Notes: a model not told the origin generated them from the sequence alone. Shown: positions 9,562-18,581, counted from the first letter of the stretch. The stretch: 64,000 nt of DNA from Faecalicatena contorta (GCF_021531975.1 NZ_JAFBIY010000007.1:46973-110972), one strand, 5' to 3'. Made by a program: numbers and translations.

Positions 9562-10440
9562 ATGCAGGGAAAGATTGTAAAAGGAATTGCCGGATTCTAC
9601 TACGTTCACGTAGTAGAATCCGGTGTTTATGAATGTAAAGCCAAAGGTGTATTTCGAAAAGAAAAGATGAAGCCGCTGGTAGGAGATAATGTTGAGATAG
9701 AAATTCTGGACGAAAATACGAAAGAAGGGAATATCATCCAGATATTGCCCAGGATCAACGAGCTGATTCGTCCTGCGGTAGCTAATATAGATCAGGTACT
9801 GGTTGTATTTGCAGTGACAAAACCCAAGCCTCATTTTAACCTCTTAGACAGATTCCTGGTAATGATGCAGAGCAAGGATATTCCAGTTGTTCTTTGCTTT
9901 AATAAGGAAGATATTGCATCTGAGAAGGAAGTAGAAGAATTGAAGGCTGTTTATGCAGGTTGTGGATGCTCTCTTGTATTTACAAGTGCATTAAAAAACT
10001 GGAATATGAATCAGGTGCATGAGCTGCTTCGAGGGAAGACGACCGCGATCGCAGGCCCTTCAGGGGTGGGTAAGTCCTCTATGATCAACGTATTGCAGCC
10101 ACAGGCAAATATGGAAACAGGAAGTATCAGTCGTAAGATTGAACGAGGAAAACATACAACAAGACATTCAGAACTGTTTCCGATTGATGAGGATTCTTAT
10201 ATTATGGATACCCCGGGGTTTAGTTCACTTTATGTAAATGAATTTGATAAAGAAGAACTGAAGTATTACTTTCCTGAATTTTCTCCTTATGAAGGAAAGT
10301 GCAGGTTTCATGGGTGTGATCATGTCCATGAACCGGGATGTGCAGTAAAAGAAGCAGTAGAGGAAGGAAAGATTCATCCTATCCGATATGAAGATTATCT
10401 GGAGATGTATGAGGAATTAAAGAATAAGAGGAGGTACTGA
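9562..10440 (+). CDS. rsgA: Ribosome small-subunit-dependent GTPase A
   Basis: Circularly permuted GTPase that helps mature the 30S subunit. The 292-aa protein has an N-terminal OB fold, then G-motifs in permuted order: TSAL (G5-like), the P-loop GPSGVGKSS (about 165-173), GKHTTRH (switch I) and DTPGFSS (G3). It ends in the zinc-binding CRFHGCDHVHEPGC (about 247-260). Placement between prkC and rpe is the classic Firmicute order. Codons 10-21 form a perfect DNA palindrome (see repeat at 9590-9623), which could hinder ribosomes just after initiation. Confidence 0.96.
   Translation: MQGKIVKGIAGFYYVHVVESGVYECKAKGVFRKEKMKPLVGDNVEIEILDENTKEGNIIQILPRINELIRPAVANIDQVLVVFAVTKPKPHFNLLDRFLVMMQSKDIPVVLCFNKEDIASEKEVEELKAVYAGCGCSLVFTSALKNWNMNQVHELLRGKTTAIAGPSGVGKSSMINVLQPQANMETGSISRKIERGKHTTRHSELFPIDEDSYIMDTPGFSSLYVNEFDKEELKYYFPEFSPYEGKCRFHGCDHVHEPGCAVKEAVEEGKIHPIRYEDYLEMYEELKNKRRY
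9590..9623 (+). repeat. Perfect 16-bp inverted repeat inside the rsgA coding start
   Basis: Two 16-base arms (9590-9605 and 9608-9623) are exact reverse complements separated by TC. The sequence CCGGATTCTACTACGT is followed by its complement. It encodes residues 10-21 (GFYYVHVVESGV) of RsgA, a normal-looking OB-fold strand. In mRNA it would form a very stable hairpin beginning 28 bases after the start codon. Confidence 0.9.
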
Positions 10441-10441
10441 T

Positions 10442-11104
10442 ATGAATTATGTTTTGGCGCCATCTATTTTGTCGGCGGATTTTAAAGTGCTTGGAGAACA
10501 GATTAGACTTACAGAGGAAAATGGAGCAAAATACCTTCATTTTGATGTAATGGATGGAATGTTTGTGCCAAGTATTTCTTTTGGTATGCCGGTACTTAAG
10601 TCTATTCGCAGCGCGACCGGACAGGTTATGGATGCGCATCTTATGGTGGAAGAACCAATCCGATATGTAGAGGCATTTAAGAATGCAGGAGCAGATATCG
10701 TGACGGTACACCTGGAGGCATGTAAGGACGTTGATGCAACGATTGCGAAAATCCGGGAGTGTGGTATGAAAGTTGGTCTTTCTATTTGTCCGGAGACGGA
10801 TGCGAAGGAAGTAGAAGGGCTTCTTGCGAAAATAGACATGCTTCTTGTAATGAGTGTACATCCGGGATTTGGCGGTCAGAAATTCATACCGGAATCTTTG
10901 GATAAGATACGTACGATCCGCAGGATGATTAATGAGCAGGGACTGAATGTAGATATTCAGGTAGATGGTGGAATCTATCTGACAAATGTTCGTGAAGTGT
11001 TGGATGCAGGCGCAAACATAATTGTTGCAGGTTCGGCAGTTTTTGGTGGAAATCCGGCAGAAACTACAAAAGAATTTATGGAGATTTTAAAGGATTATGA
11101 GTAA
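10442..11104 (+). CDS. rpe: Ribulose-phosphate 3-epimerase
   Basis: Interconverts ribulose 5-phosphate and xylulose 5-phosphate in the pentose phosphate pathway. The 220-aa TIM barrel begins APSILSADF, followed by HFDVMDGMFVP (metal-binding His and Asp), DAHLMVE, MSVHPGFGGQKF and VDGGI near the C-terminal phosphate site. A GAGGAGG site precedes the ATG, which lies one base after the rsgA stop. The end overlaps thiN by 8 bases. Confidence 0.97.
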   Translation: MNYVLAPSILSADFKVLGEQIRLTEENGAKYLHFDVMDGMFVPSISFGMPVLKSIRSATGQVMDAHLMVEEPIRYVEAFKNAGADIVTVHLEACKDVDATIAKIRECGMKVGLSICPETDAKEVEGLLAKIDMLLVMSVHPGFGGQKFIPESLDKIRTIRRMINEQGLNVDIQVDGGIYLTNVREVLDAGANIIVAGSAVFGGNPAETTKEFMEILKDYE

Positions 11105-11756
11105 AAGAATTATAATTGTGAGTGGGGGAGAGCTGGATGATGAGTTTACACTTTCAGTTCTGCATGCTCCGGAAAATCACAATGTGATCGGTGTAGACAA
11201 AGGGATGGAGTTTTTGTATAGACATCATATTACACCAAGTTATATTGTAGGAGACTTTGACAGCGTGGACAGGGAAATTGCAGATTATTACCGGGAACAG
11301 ACATCGGTACCGATCCGGGAATATAATCCGGTAAAGGATGCTTCGGATACGGAAATCGCAGTTCGGCTTGCCATGACGCTCGGTTGTGATGAACTCTGGA
11401 TTCTTGGAGCGACCGGCGGAAGAATCGATCATTTGTGGGCGAACGTTCAGACGCTTACGATTCCGTTCCGGTCGGGCATTGATGCGCAGATTCTGGATAA
11501 GCAGAACCGGATTCGCCTGATCGGAGGAGATACGGTGCTGAAGAAGGATGAAGCATATGGACCGTATTTTTCTGTTTTCCCTCTAGGCCAGGAGGTGCTT
11601 GGATTTAATATCATCGGAGCAAAATATCCGTTAAAGGATCATGTTCTGACACCATATGACAGCCTTTGTGTAAGTAATCAGATTGAAGGTGAACAGGTGG
11701 AAATACAGTTTCCGGTGGGAACCGTGATCTTGATGGAAACACGTGACAGAAAATAA
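11097..11756 (+). CDS. thiN: Thiamine pyrophosphokinase
   Basis: Converts thiamine to thiamine pyrophosphate using ATP. The 219-aa protein has the family signatures VGDFDSVD, DASDTEIA and LGATGGRIDH in the N-terminal catalytic domain, and a C-terminal beta-rich thiamine-binding domain. The start codon lies inside the end of rpe. It closes the run prpC-prkC-rsgA-rpe-thiN, which is conserved in order in many Firmicutes. I saw no thiamine riboswitch nearby. Confidence 0.95.
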   Translation: MSKRIIIVSGGELDDEFTLSVLHAPENHNVIGVDKGMEFLYRHHITPSYIVGDFDSVDREIADYYREQTSVPIREYNPVKDASDTEIAVRLAMTLGCDELWILGATGGRIDHLWANVQTLTIPFRSGIDAQILDKQNRIRLIGGDTVLKKDEAYGPYFSVFPLGQEVLGFNIIGAKYPLKDHVLTPYDSLCVSNQIEGEQVEIQFPVGTVILMETRDRK

Positions 11757-11806
11757 GATAAATTATAACAAATAGGAAATTACGTTTAGAAGGAGAATAA
11801 TAAATT

Positions 11807-12907
11807 ATGAAATTAGGTATTGTAGGATTGCCGAATGTCGGAAAGAGTACATTGTTCAACTCCCTTACAAAAGCGGGGGCAGAGTCGGCAAATTATCCGT
11901 TCTGTACCATTGACCCTAATGTGGGTGTTGTAACGGTACCGGACGAGAGACTGAATGTGCTTGGCGAGATGTATCATACGAAAAAGATTATTCCGGCAGC
12001 CATTGAATTTGTAGATATTGCAGGTCTGGTAAAGGGAGCTTCCAAGGGAGAAGGACTTGGAAACCAGTTTCTCGCAAATATCCGTGAAGTAGATGCTATT
12101 GTACATGTTGTCAGATGTTTTGAAGATTCAAATATTGTACATGTTGATGGTAGTATCAATCCGCTTCGTGATATTGAGACGATTAACCTTGAATTAATTT
12201 TTTCTGATCTGGAAATCCTTGAGAGGAGGATTGCAAAGACAACAAAGGTTGCAAGAAATGATAAGACAGCAGCCAAAGAACTTGCATTTTTAGAGAAGAT
12301 TAAAGCGCATCTGGAAGAAGGTCGCCTCGCAAAAACTTTTGATGGTGCAGAAGATGAGGACGAGCAGGAATGGCTTGCAGGGTATAACCTTCTGACTTAC
12401 AAACCGGTTATCTATGCGGCAAATGTTGCAGAAGATGATCTGGCAGATGACGGTGCTTCGAATGCCGGTGTAGAAAAAGTGCGTGAGTATGCAGCAAAAG
12501 AAGAAAGTGAAGTGTTCGTTGTATGTGCACAGATTGAGCAGGAGATTGCAGAACTTGATGATGATGAGAAGAAGATGTTCCTGGAGGAACTCGGTCTTCA
12601 GGAATCTGGTCTGGAAAAACTGATTAAGGCAAGCTATAAGCTTCTCGGACTGATCAGTTACCTGACGGCAGGTGAGCCGGAGGTTCGTGCATGGACAATT
12701 ACAAAAGGTACAAAAGCACCGCAGGCAGCCGGAAAAATTCATACAGACTTTGAGCGTGGATTTATTCGTGCTGAAGTAGTATCTTATGATGATCTGATTG
12801 CCTGTGGCAGCCATACAGCAGCAAAAGAGAAAGGACTGATCCGCCTGGAAGGCAAAGAATATGTTGTACAGGACGGAGATATCATGCTCTTTAGATTTAA
12901 TGTATAG
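11807..12907 (+). CDS. ychF: Redox-regulated ATPase YchF (Obg family)
   Basis: Obg-family P-loop NTPase that prefers ATP and binds ribosomes. The 366-aa protein starts with [15 protein letters not shown] (P-loop), then [17 protein letters not shown] (G3 region). Position G4 is NVAE instead of the GTPase NKxD, the hallmark of YchF ATP specificity. A coiled-coil segment lies in the middle and a TGS domain at the C-terminus. The ATG has an AGGAG site and the gene lies 50 bases after thiN. Confidence 0.97.
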   Translation: MKLGIVGLPNVGKSTLFNSLTKAGAESANYPFCTIDPNVGVVTVPDERLNVLGEMYHTKKIIPAAIEFVDIAGLVKGASKGEGLGNQFLANIREVDAIVHVVRCFEDSNIVHVDGSINPLRDIETINLELIFSDLEILERRIAKTTKVARNDKTAAKELAFLEKIKAHLEEGRLAKTFDGAEDEDEQEWLAGYNLLTYKPVIYAANVAEDDLADDGASNAGVEKVREYAAKEESEVFVVCAQIEQEIAELDDDEKKMFLEELGLQESGLEKLIKASYKLLGLISYLTAGEPEVRAWTITKGTKAPQAAGKIHTDFERGFIRAEVVSYDDLIACGSHTAAKEKGLIRLEGKEYVVQDGDIMLFRFNV

Positions 12908-12919
12908 GAGGAATGGGTT

Positions 12920-13777
12920 TTGACGAATCAAATGATAGAATTTCCTCATCTGGGGATTTCTCTGTCGTCCGTCGGAGATCACATTACCATTTTTGGATTT
13001 GATATTGCATATTATGGAATTATTATTGGTCTGGGTATTCTTGCAGGACTTCTTATAGCTGTAGCAGAGGCAAAAAAGACCGGTCAGAATCCGGAGGATT
13101 ACTATGACCTTGTGATTTATGCTGTGATTTTTTCCATCATCGGTGCAAGAGCTTATTATGTTGCTTTTTCGTGGGATATGTATGCAGGAGACTGGAAAAG
13201 TATATTTAATCTCAGAGAAGGCGGCCTTGCCATTTACGGTGGAGTGATTGCGGCAATTATTACGGTATTTGTGTTTGCAAGGATAAAGGGCCTGTCAGCA
13301 CCACTCATATTCGATACGGCGGGACTCGGTCTGGTGGCAGGTCAGGCGATTGGACGCTGGGGCAATTTCTTTAACCGTGAGGCGTTCGGTGAGTATACAG
13401 ACAGCCTGTTTGCAATGAAGCTTCCGGTGGATGCAGTCAGAAGCTCAGATATAACTACACTTATGCGGGAGCATATGGAAGTAGTGGACGGAGTTTCCTT
13501 TATTCAGGTTCATCCAACCTTCCTGTATGAATCTATGTGGTGCCTTATGGTATTGGCAATTATGCTCCTGTATCACAGACATAAGAAATTTGACGGGGAA
13601 GTATTTCTTGTATATTTATGCGGATACGGACTTGGCAGAGTATGGATCGAAGGGTTACGTACTGACCAGCTTCTCATTCCTGGAATCGGGCTGCCGGTTT
13701 CCCAGATCCTTGCAGGAGTGATGGTAGTTGTATCTGTGGGATTGATCGTGTATAAAAGAAATAGGAATTTAGTATAG
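12920..13777 (+). CDS. lgt: Prolipoprotein diacylglyceryl transferase
   Basis: Membrane enzyme that moves diacylglycerol from phosphatidylglycerol onto the lipobox Cys of prolipoproteins. The 285-aa protein has about seven membrane helices, the signature GRWGNFFNREAFG (near residue 150) and HPTFLYES. A TTG at 12920 is preferred as start because AGGAGGA (12907-12913) sits about 7 bases upstream; the next ATG (12932) is too far from it. The final codons and stop (13763-13777) lie within the left arm of the structured repeat that follows, so the extreme C-terminus (RNLV) is encoded by that element. Confidence 0.95.
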   Translation: MTNQMIEFPHLGISLSSVGDHITIFGFDIAYYGIIIGLGILAGLLIAVAEAKKTGQNPEDYYDLVIYAVIFSIIGARAYYVAFSWDMYAGDWKSIFNLREGGLAIYGGVIAAIITVFVFARIKGLSAPLIFDTAGLGLVAGQAIGRWGNFFNREAFGEYTDSLFAMKLPVDAVRSSDITTLMREHMEVVDGVSFIQVHPTFLYESMWCLMVLAIMLLYHRHKKFDGEVFLVYLCGYGLGRVWIEGLRTDQLLIPGIGLPVSQILAGVMVVVSVGLIVYKRNRNLV

Positions 13778-13989
13778 TAAGTGGTGCGCGGATGTTGCTC
13801 AGATACCTTGCTACGACGCGTTCGACTTTACGACTAGCTCACGAATCTATAAGAGCCCAGAAAACAAACAGGAATCAAAGTTTGTTTTCTGGGCTCTAAC
13901 AGCTTCGGAGCGGATTCTCCAAGTCTTCCGCTTACCTCCGCAAAGCATCTTAGCGACATCCGCTACCATTTACTGTACTGGCAATTCGG
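13763..13989 (+). repeat. Left structured arm
   Basis: 227 bases. The ends pair with each other: GAATT..TAGTAT-AGTAAGTGGT against ACCATTTACT-GTACTG..AATTC, with G.T wobbles. The stem continues with GCGGATGTTGCT (13788-13799) against AGCGACATCCGC (13952-13963), one wobble. A perfect 18-bp hairpin stands in the middle (13852-13869 with 13880-13897, loop AGGAATCAAA). It is followed by CAGCTTCGG and a small GGA-TTC-TCC hairpin. No T-run follows the hairpin. Confidence 0.8.
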
Positions 13990-14390
13990 GTATAATTGTA
14001 CGTTATACTGTATTGGCATAATAATATTTTCTTAAGTGAAAGAACATGTTACTATGCCAATAATTTAGCGGTAACACTTGAGCTATGCGGCTTCAGTATT
14101 TTATTTAGAAGATGTGCATTCGGCAGGATGGCAAGCTCTTTTTCATTCCCCGACAGCGAAAAAGAAAATATGTACTGAATTTTTTTAGAACCAAATCATT
14201 TCCTCAGAAATAAAACAACAAAATTGAATGACTTTTCCGTTTATATGTTCATTCAAATATGTTTTTTTTCTATCTGGAGCTGACTTCGACCTCCCAAAAT
14301 TCATTACAATTCTTTACTTTTACATATAGAAGCTGAAAAGACTAGATACATAACATATTTTACCAACAAACTGAGGCGTTCATTTTTACT
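13990..14390. other. AT-rich core of the element, no gene seen
   Basis: 401 bases between the two arms. It contains a short inverted repeat ATTGGCATA (14012-14020) / TATGCCAAT (14053-14061) and several T-runs. No reading frame has a credible start with ribosome binding site. I recognise nothing else here. Confidence 0.5.
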
Positions 14391-14619
14391 CCGAATTGCC
14401 AGTACAGTAAATGGTAGAAGGTGATATATTTCTATATGGTGACGGTAAGCGGAAGTCCTGGAAAATCCAGCCCGAAGCTGTTAGAGCCAGAACAACAGAC
14501 AATTCGTTCACTGTCTGTTGTTCTGGCTCTTATAGATTCGTGGCTTAGTTGTAAGGACGGACGCATCGGAGACATATAGAAATATATCAACTGCGCACCA
14601 CTTACTATACTAAATTCCT
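14391..14619 (-). repeat. Right structured arm
   Basis: 229 bases, the reverse-complement counterpart of the left arm. Shared blocks include the two ends, CACGAATCTATAAGAGCC, GGCTCTAACAGCTTCGG and CTTCCGCTTACC. The lower stem is a different sequence but perfectly paired: 14423-14438 against 14573-14588, 16 bp. The central hairpin is also changed yet perfect: 14483-14500 against 14513-14530, 18 bp, 12-base loop. Read on the minus strand it begins one base after the hpf stop. Confidence 0.8.
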
Positions 14620-14620
14620 G

Positions 14621-15154
14621 TTAAGAAAATTCTGGCTCAATCAATCCGAATGTTCCATTCTTTCTTCTGTATACTACACATACTTCATCGGTCTCTGCGT
14701 TGCAGAATACGAAAAAGTTATGTCCGAGCAGTTCCATCTGTACACATGCATCTTCCGGATACATTGGTTTGATGCCGAACTTCTTGGTACGTACGATTTT
14801 GATCTCGCCATCTTCGATGGTATCTTCGTTTTCAAAGAAGTCCTGGCTGAAATTGCTGCCTTCCTGATGTCTTGCGATCAATTTGTTCTTATATTTTCTG
14901 AGCTGGCGTTCGATTACTTCTTCGACCAGATCAATGGATACATACATATCGTCACTTTCCTGCTCAGAGCGGATGATATTGCCCTTTACAGGAATGGTTA
15001 CTTCAATTTTCTGTCGTTCTTTCTGCACGCTCAATGTTACGTGAATTTCCGTATCAGGAGTGAAATATCTTTCCAGTTTTCCAAGTTTGTTCTCTACAGT
15101 AGTTTTTAAGCCAGGGGTTACATCAATGTTTTTTCCGATGATGATAAATTTCAT
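14621..15154 (-). CDS. hpf: Long-form ribosome hibernation promoting factor
   Basis: Binds the 30S subunit and dimerises ribosomes to 100S in stationary phase. The 177-aa length, with N-terminal HPF/RaiA domain (MKFIIIGKNIDVTPGLK...) and C-terminal dimerisation domain (about 120-177, ending GLIEPEFS), marks the long Firmicute form. The ATG at 15154 is chosen because AAGGAG lies 9 bases upstream; a TTG three codons earlier would touch that site. Its 3' end runs straight into the right structured arm. Confidence 0.96.
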   Translation of the reverse strand: MKFIIIGKNIDVTPGLKTTVENKLGKLERYFTPDTEIHVTLSVQKERQKIEVTIPVKGNIIRSEQESDDMYVSIDLVEEVIERQLRKYKNKLIARHQEGSNFSQDFFENEDTIEDGEIKIVRTKKFGIKPMYPEDACVQMELLGHNFFVFCNAETDEVCVVYRRKNGTFGLIEPEFS

Positions 15155-15256
15155 ATAGCCCAACTCCTTTTTAATAAAATTTCAAGACATATAGTCTGAC
15201 AATTGAAATAATTCGGACATATATATCTGATATATTTAGTATAGCATGTTTCAGGG

Positions 15257-15868
15257 CTAATGTATAGCACGGATTACTTCGATTCTGGAAATTTTACCGT
15301 CATGCGTTTTGGCCGCGCGCAGTCCACAGTCCTGGAAATAAATACATGCACCGACACCGATTTCTACGTGGTGTTCTTCACATTTTTTTATAAAAATCTC
15401 CAGAAGAGTTTCACATTCCTCTTTTGGTATTTTTGTTCCCAGAAGGTGATTGACAGAATCAATCTTCATACTTGCACGTAAGACTATTTCATCGGCAACG
15501 TCAAATTCGCAGAACAGGAACTTACGTGTTGCGAAGAGAACGGCGATTGCACACACACCGATCAGACTTCCCCAGATAGAAGAATGATCGATGATGATCT
15601 GTCTGGCGATTGCAAAAAGCAGTACCTCAAATACCGTGTTCGGCGTGTGATAATACATCATGCGGATGAGCTCGACACCGATGATCAGATTAAAGCATGT
15701 CTCCAGCAGGTCATTATAATTCGGCCATACATCAAGATTTGGAATGTTAATAAGAGATGATGCCATGCGAAGAGTCAGTAAAATAATTCCGACAGACAGC
15801 ATCAGTGCGATAAAGAATTCCAGAGTGCTGGCCAGCCGTTTTAACCATATAGATACGTAGTGTCTCAT
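15257..15868 (-). CDS. PsiE-like membrane protein with C-terminal soluble domain
   Basis: 203-aa protein with about four membrane helices in its first 120 residues (for example EFFIALMLSVGIILLTL and VLLFAIARQIIID), resembling the PsiE family. A soluble C-terminal domain (about 125-203) containing VEIGVGACIYFQDCGLRA resembles transporter-associated domains. Function unknown. The ATG at 15868 has a good AAGGAG site; a longer frame upstream only overlaps the PAP2 gene. Its start overlaps the PAP2 stop by 4 bases (ATGA), so they are co-translated. Confidence 0.75.
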   Translation of the reverse strand: MRHYVSIWLKRLASTLEFFIALMLSVGIILLTLRMASSLINIPNLDVWPNYNDLLETCFNLIIGVELIRMMYYHTPNTVFEVLLFAIARQIIIDHSSIWGSLIGVCAIAVLFATRKFLFCEFDVADEIVLRASMKIDSVNHLLGTKIPKEECETLLEIFIKKCEEHHVEIGVGACIYFQDCGLRAAKTHDGKISRIEVIRAIH

Positions 15869-16758
15869 ATAGATCTCCTTTGTAATTTGCTGAATAAAAA
15901 TGGATAGATAATGATTACCCATAACACAAGTATAAAATATTCTGCCATTTTTGCCAAGATAGAACTTCCGAGAATCAGACCAATACTTTCTTTCAAAAGC
16001 AGTGCGATTATAAGGCCTGTAATGAACTTGGCAAACTGTAGACTGGTACGCCTGCATTCAACTGAAAAGTTCAGATATTTTCTTTCCAGATACCAGCCCA
16101 GTGCAAAACCGATGCCTGCACCGGCAGCTTTACAACAATCTTCGGCATATTCGGCGGCAATGATGCATTTTCCGTATAATAGCAGTGAATATACAGCAAC
16201 AATAGCGGCAAGTACGGCAAGAATGCATGCGATCAGACCAATTCTTCGTGGGTTATCCAAAATCTCTGACTGGAAATGCCACAGAAGGAGAGTGATGATC
16301 ACGGAAAGCCCCATAGAGACCAGAACATCTTTTGGTGTATGACATCCCAGATACATTCTGGAGAATCCGATCAGAAGAAAAGCTGCTATACACAGACATT
16401 TCTGCCATTTCTTATCTGCCTTTAACGCCAGCGGGCAGAAAAGACAGGTGGCACCCTGCGTATGCCCACTTGGAAAGGAATAACCGGTGGCGTCTGGTAT
16501 CGCGCTTTCCACTACGGAGAAATCCGGATCAATGACCCACGGTCTGGGGATCCGGAAAGTAATCTTCAGTGCCTGTACAAGAAGACCCGCCATAAAGTAC
16601 GTAAACCCCAACAGATAAGCAAAGCGCTTATCCACGCACCAGTACAGTGCGCAGATAACCGCTATGATAATAAGTTCCTGACCAAAATATGTGATGAACT
16701 GCATCAGTTTGTCCATAAGAGGAGTTCTGAGATCCTCAAGTACATATAAAAATGCCAT
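15865..16758 (-). CDS. PAP2-family membrane phosphatase
   Basis: 297-aa polytopic membrane protein with the complete phosphatidic acid phosphatase type 2 signature. KITFRIPRP is followed by SFPSGHTQ with a catalytic His, and SRMYLGCHTPKD with the second His and Asp. About seven helices are visible. Candidates for substrate are undecaprenyl pyrophosphate or other lipid phosphates; sequence alone does not settle it. The start shares one base with the typA stop (TAATG), so it lies in the typA-PAP2-PsiE-like operon. Confidence 0.88.
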   Translation of the reverse strand: MAFLYVLEDLRTPLMDKLMQFITYFGQELIIIAVICALYWCVDKRFAYLLGFTYFMAGLLVQALKITFRIPRPWVIDPDFSVVESAIPDATGYSFPSGHTQGATCLFCPLALKADKKWQKCLCIAAFLLIGFSRMYLGCHTPKDVLVSMGLSVIITLLLWHFQSEILDNPRRIGLIACILAVLAAIVAVYSLLLYGKCIIAAEYAEDCCKAAGAGIGFALGWYLERKYLNFSVECRRTSLQFAKFITGLIIALLLKESIGLILGSSILAKMAEYFILVLWVIIIYPFLFSKLQRRSI

Positions 16759-18581
16759 TATCTGTTTCCTCGTTTTCTCATTTTTGGATCGAGAATCTTT
16801 TTGCGGATACGAAGTGATTTTGGTGTTACTTCCAGAAGCTCATCGGTATCAATAAAGTCCAGAGCTTCTTCCAGACTTAATATCTTCGGCGTTGTCAGAC
16901 GAAGTGCTTCGTCGGCGCTTGAAGAACGAGTATTGGTAAGATGCTTTGTCTTGCAGACGTTGACTTCAATATCATCTGTCTTGGCATTTTCACCGATGAC
17001 CATTCCGGAATATACTTTTTCGCCGGGGCCGATGAACAGAACACCACGCTCCTGTGCGCTGTACAGACCGTAAGTTACGGATTCGCCGGTCTCGAAAGCG
17101 ATCAGGGAACCCTGTTTGCGGTACTGAATATCACCTTTGTAAGGAGCATATCCGTCAAATGCGGTATTCATGATACCATTTCCCTTTGTATCTGTTAAGA
17201 ACTCGCCGCGGTAACCGATGAGACCACGTGCAGGAATCTTGAATTCCAGACGGGTATAACCGCCGCTGGCTGTTCCCATATTCTGAAGCTCCCCTTTTCG
17301 CTGGCTTAATTTATCAATGACGGTTCCGGTAAATTCTTCCGGCACATCGATATAAGCCATTTCCATTGGCTCAAGGAGTTTGCCTTTCTCATCTTTTTTA
17401 TAGAGCACTTCTGCTTTGCTTACGGCAAATTCATAGCCTTCACGACGCATGTTTTCGATCAGTACGGAGAGATGAAGTTCTCCACGTCCGGATACGCGGA
17501 AGCTGTCTGTGTTGTCGGATTCTTCCACACGGAGGCTGACATCTGTGTTCAGCTCGCGGAAGAGACGGTCTCTTAAATGACGGGAGGTTACATATTTTCC
17601 TTCCTGACCGGCAAACGGGCTGTCATTTACGATGAACTGCATGGCAATCGTAGGCTCAGAAATCTTCTGGAACGGAATTGCCTGCGGATTTTCCGGTGAG
17701 CAGATCGTATCGCCGATGGAAATATCGGAAATACCGGAGATAGCGACGATAGAGCCGATCGTTGCTTCCTTTACTTCTACCTTGTTCAGACCGTCAAACT
17801 CATAGAGCTTGCTGATGCGGACTTTTTGCTGGCGATCAGGGTCATGTTCATTTACAACAACGGCATCCATACCTACTTTAATCGTTCCGTTATCCACTTT
17901 ACCGACACCGATACGTCCTACATATTCGTTATAGTCAATGGTACTGATCAGTACCTGTGTGTCAGCTTCCGGATCACCTTCCGGTGCCGGGATATAATCC
18001 AAGATCGTCTCGAAAAGAGGCTTCATGTCACGCTCTTCGTCGGTAAGATCCAGAACAGCGATGCCGGCCTTTGCAGATGCATATACGAACGGACAGTCCA
18101 GCTGCTCGTCGGATGCATCCAGATCCATAAATAATTCCAGTACCTCATCAATGACTTCATCCGGTCTTGCTTCCGGACGGTCGATCTTATTGATACATAC
18201 GATAACCGGCAGGCTCAGTTCCAATGCCTTTCTGAGAACAAATTTGGTCTGTGGCATAGCACCCTCAAATGCGTCAACAACAAGGATAACACCATTGACC
18301 ATCTTAAGTACACGCTCTACCTCTCCGCCGAAGTCTGCATGTCCTGGTGTATCAATAATATTGATTTTTGTATCTTTATAATAGACTGCTGTATTTTTTG
18401 ACAGAATGGTAATACCACGTTCTCTTTCGATATCGTTCGAGTCCATGACACGTTCTTCTACTTCCTGATTTTCACGGAAAACACCACTCTGTTTCAGAAG
18501 TTCATCTACGAGAGTTGTCTTGCCGTGGTCAACATGGGCGATAATCGCTATATTACGTATGTCTTCACGCTTTGTTTTCAT
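16758..18581 (-). CDS. typA: Translational GTPase TypA/BipA
   Basis: Ribosome-binding GTPase linked to 50S assembly and stress growth. The 607-aa length is exactly typical. It has AHVDHGKTTLVDELL (P-loop), RGITIL (switch I), DTPGHADFGGEVER (G3) and NKIDRPEARP (G4), then EF-G-like domains and the TypA-specific C-terminus. It is first in a three-gene minus-strand operon and divergent from the SSB-like gene. Confidence 0.98.
   Translation of the reverse strand: MKTKREDIRNIAIIAHVDHGKTTLVDELLKQSGVFRENQEVEERVMDSNDIERERGITILSKNTAVYYKDTKINIIDTPGHADFGGEVERVLKMVNGVILVVDAFEGAMPQTKFVLRKALELSLPVIVCINKIDRPEARPDEVIDEVLELFMDLDASDEQLDCPFVYASAKAGIAVLDLTDEERDMKPLFETILDYIPAPEGDPEADTQVLISTIDYNEYVGRIGVGKVDNGTIKVGMDAVVVNEHDPDRQQKVRISKLYEFDGLNKVEVKEATIGSIVAISGISDISIGDTICSPENPQAIPFQKISEPTIAMQFIVNDSPFAGQEGKYVTSRHLRDRLFRELNTDVSLRVEESDNTDSFRVSGRGELHLSVLIENMRREGYEFAVSKAEVLYKKDEKGKLLEPMEMAYIDVPEEFTGTVIDKLSQRKGELQNMGTASGGYTRLEFKIPARGLIGYRGEFLTDTKGNGIMNTAFDGYAPYKGDIQYRKQGSLIAFETGESVTYGLYSAQERGVLFIGPGEKVYSGMVIGENAKTDDIEVNVCKTKHLTNTRSSSADEALRLTTPKILSLEEALDFIDTDELLEVTPKSLRIRKKILDPKMRKRGNR

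Larger units (their letters stand above)
13763..14619. mobile_element. Element with inverted structured arms between lgt and hpf (857 bp)
   Basis: Bounded by 27-base perfect inverted repeats (13763-13789 and 14593-14619), with a second 26-base perfect inverted repeat inside (13964-13989 and 14391-14416). Each outer/inner pair delimits one arm of about 228 bases, and the arms point at each other around a 401-base core. No transposase or convincing gene is inside and I see no target duplication. It could be a non-autonomous mobile element (MITE or REPIN-like) or a pair of convergent 3'-UTR RNAs. The mobile label is inference. Confidence 0.55.

Noticed and set aside
13852..13897. 18-bp hairpin after lgt as an intrinsic terminator
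   Set aside because: No T-run follows, and the hairpin is part of a larger conserved fold that recurs in the other arm.
13996..14178. 60-codon open frame in the core of the inverted element
   Set aside because: It starts with TTG, has no ribosome binding site, and resembles no protein; AT-rich chance frame.
13763..14619. raiA-type leader RNA for hpf
   Set aside because: The known raiA-associated RNA lies upstream of its gene; these arms are on the 3' side of hpf.
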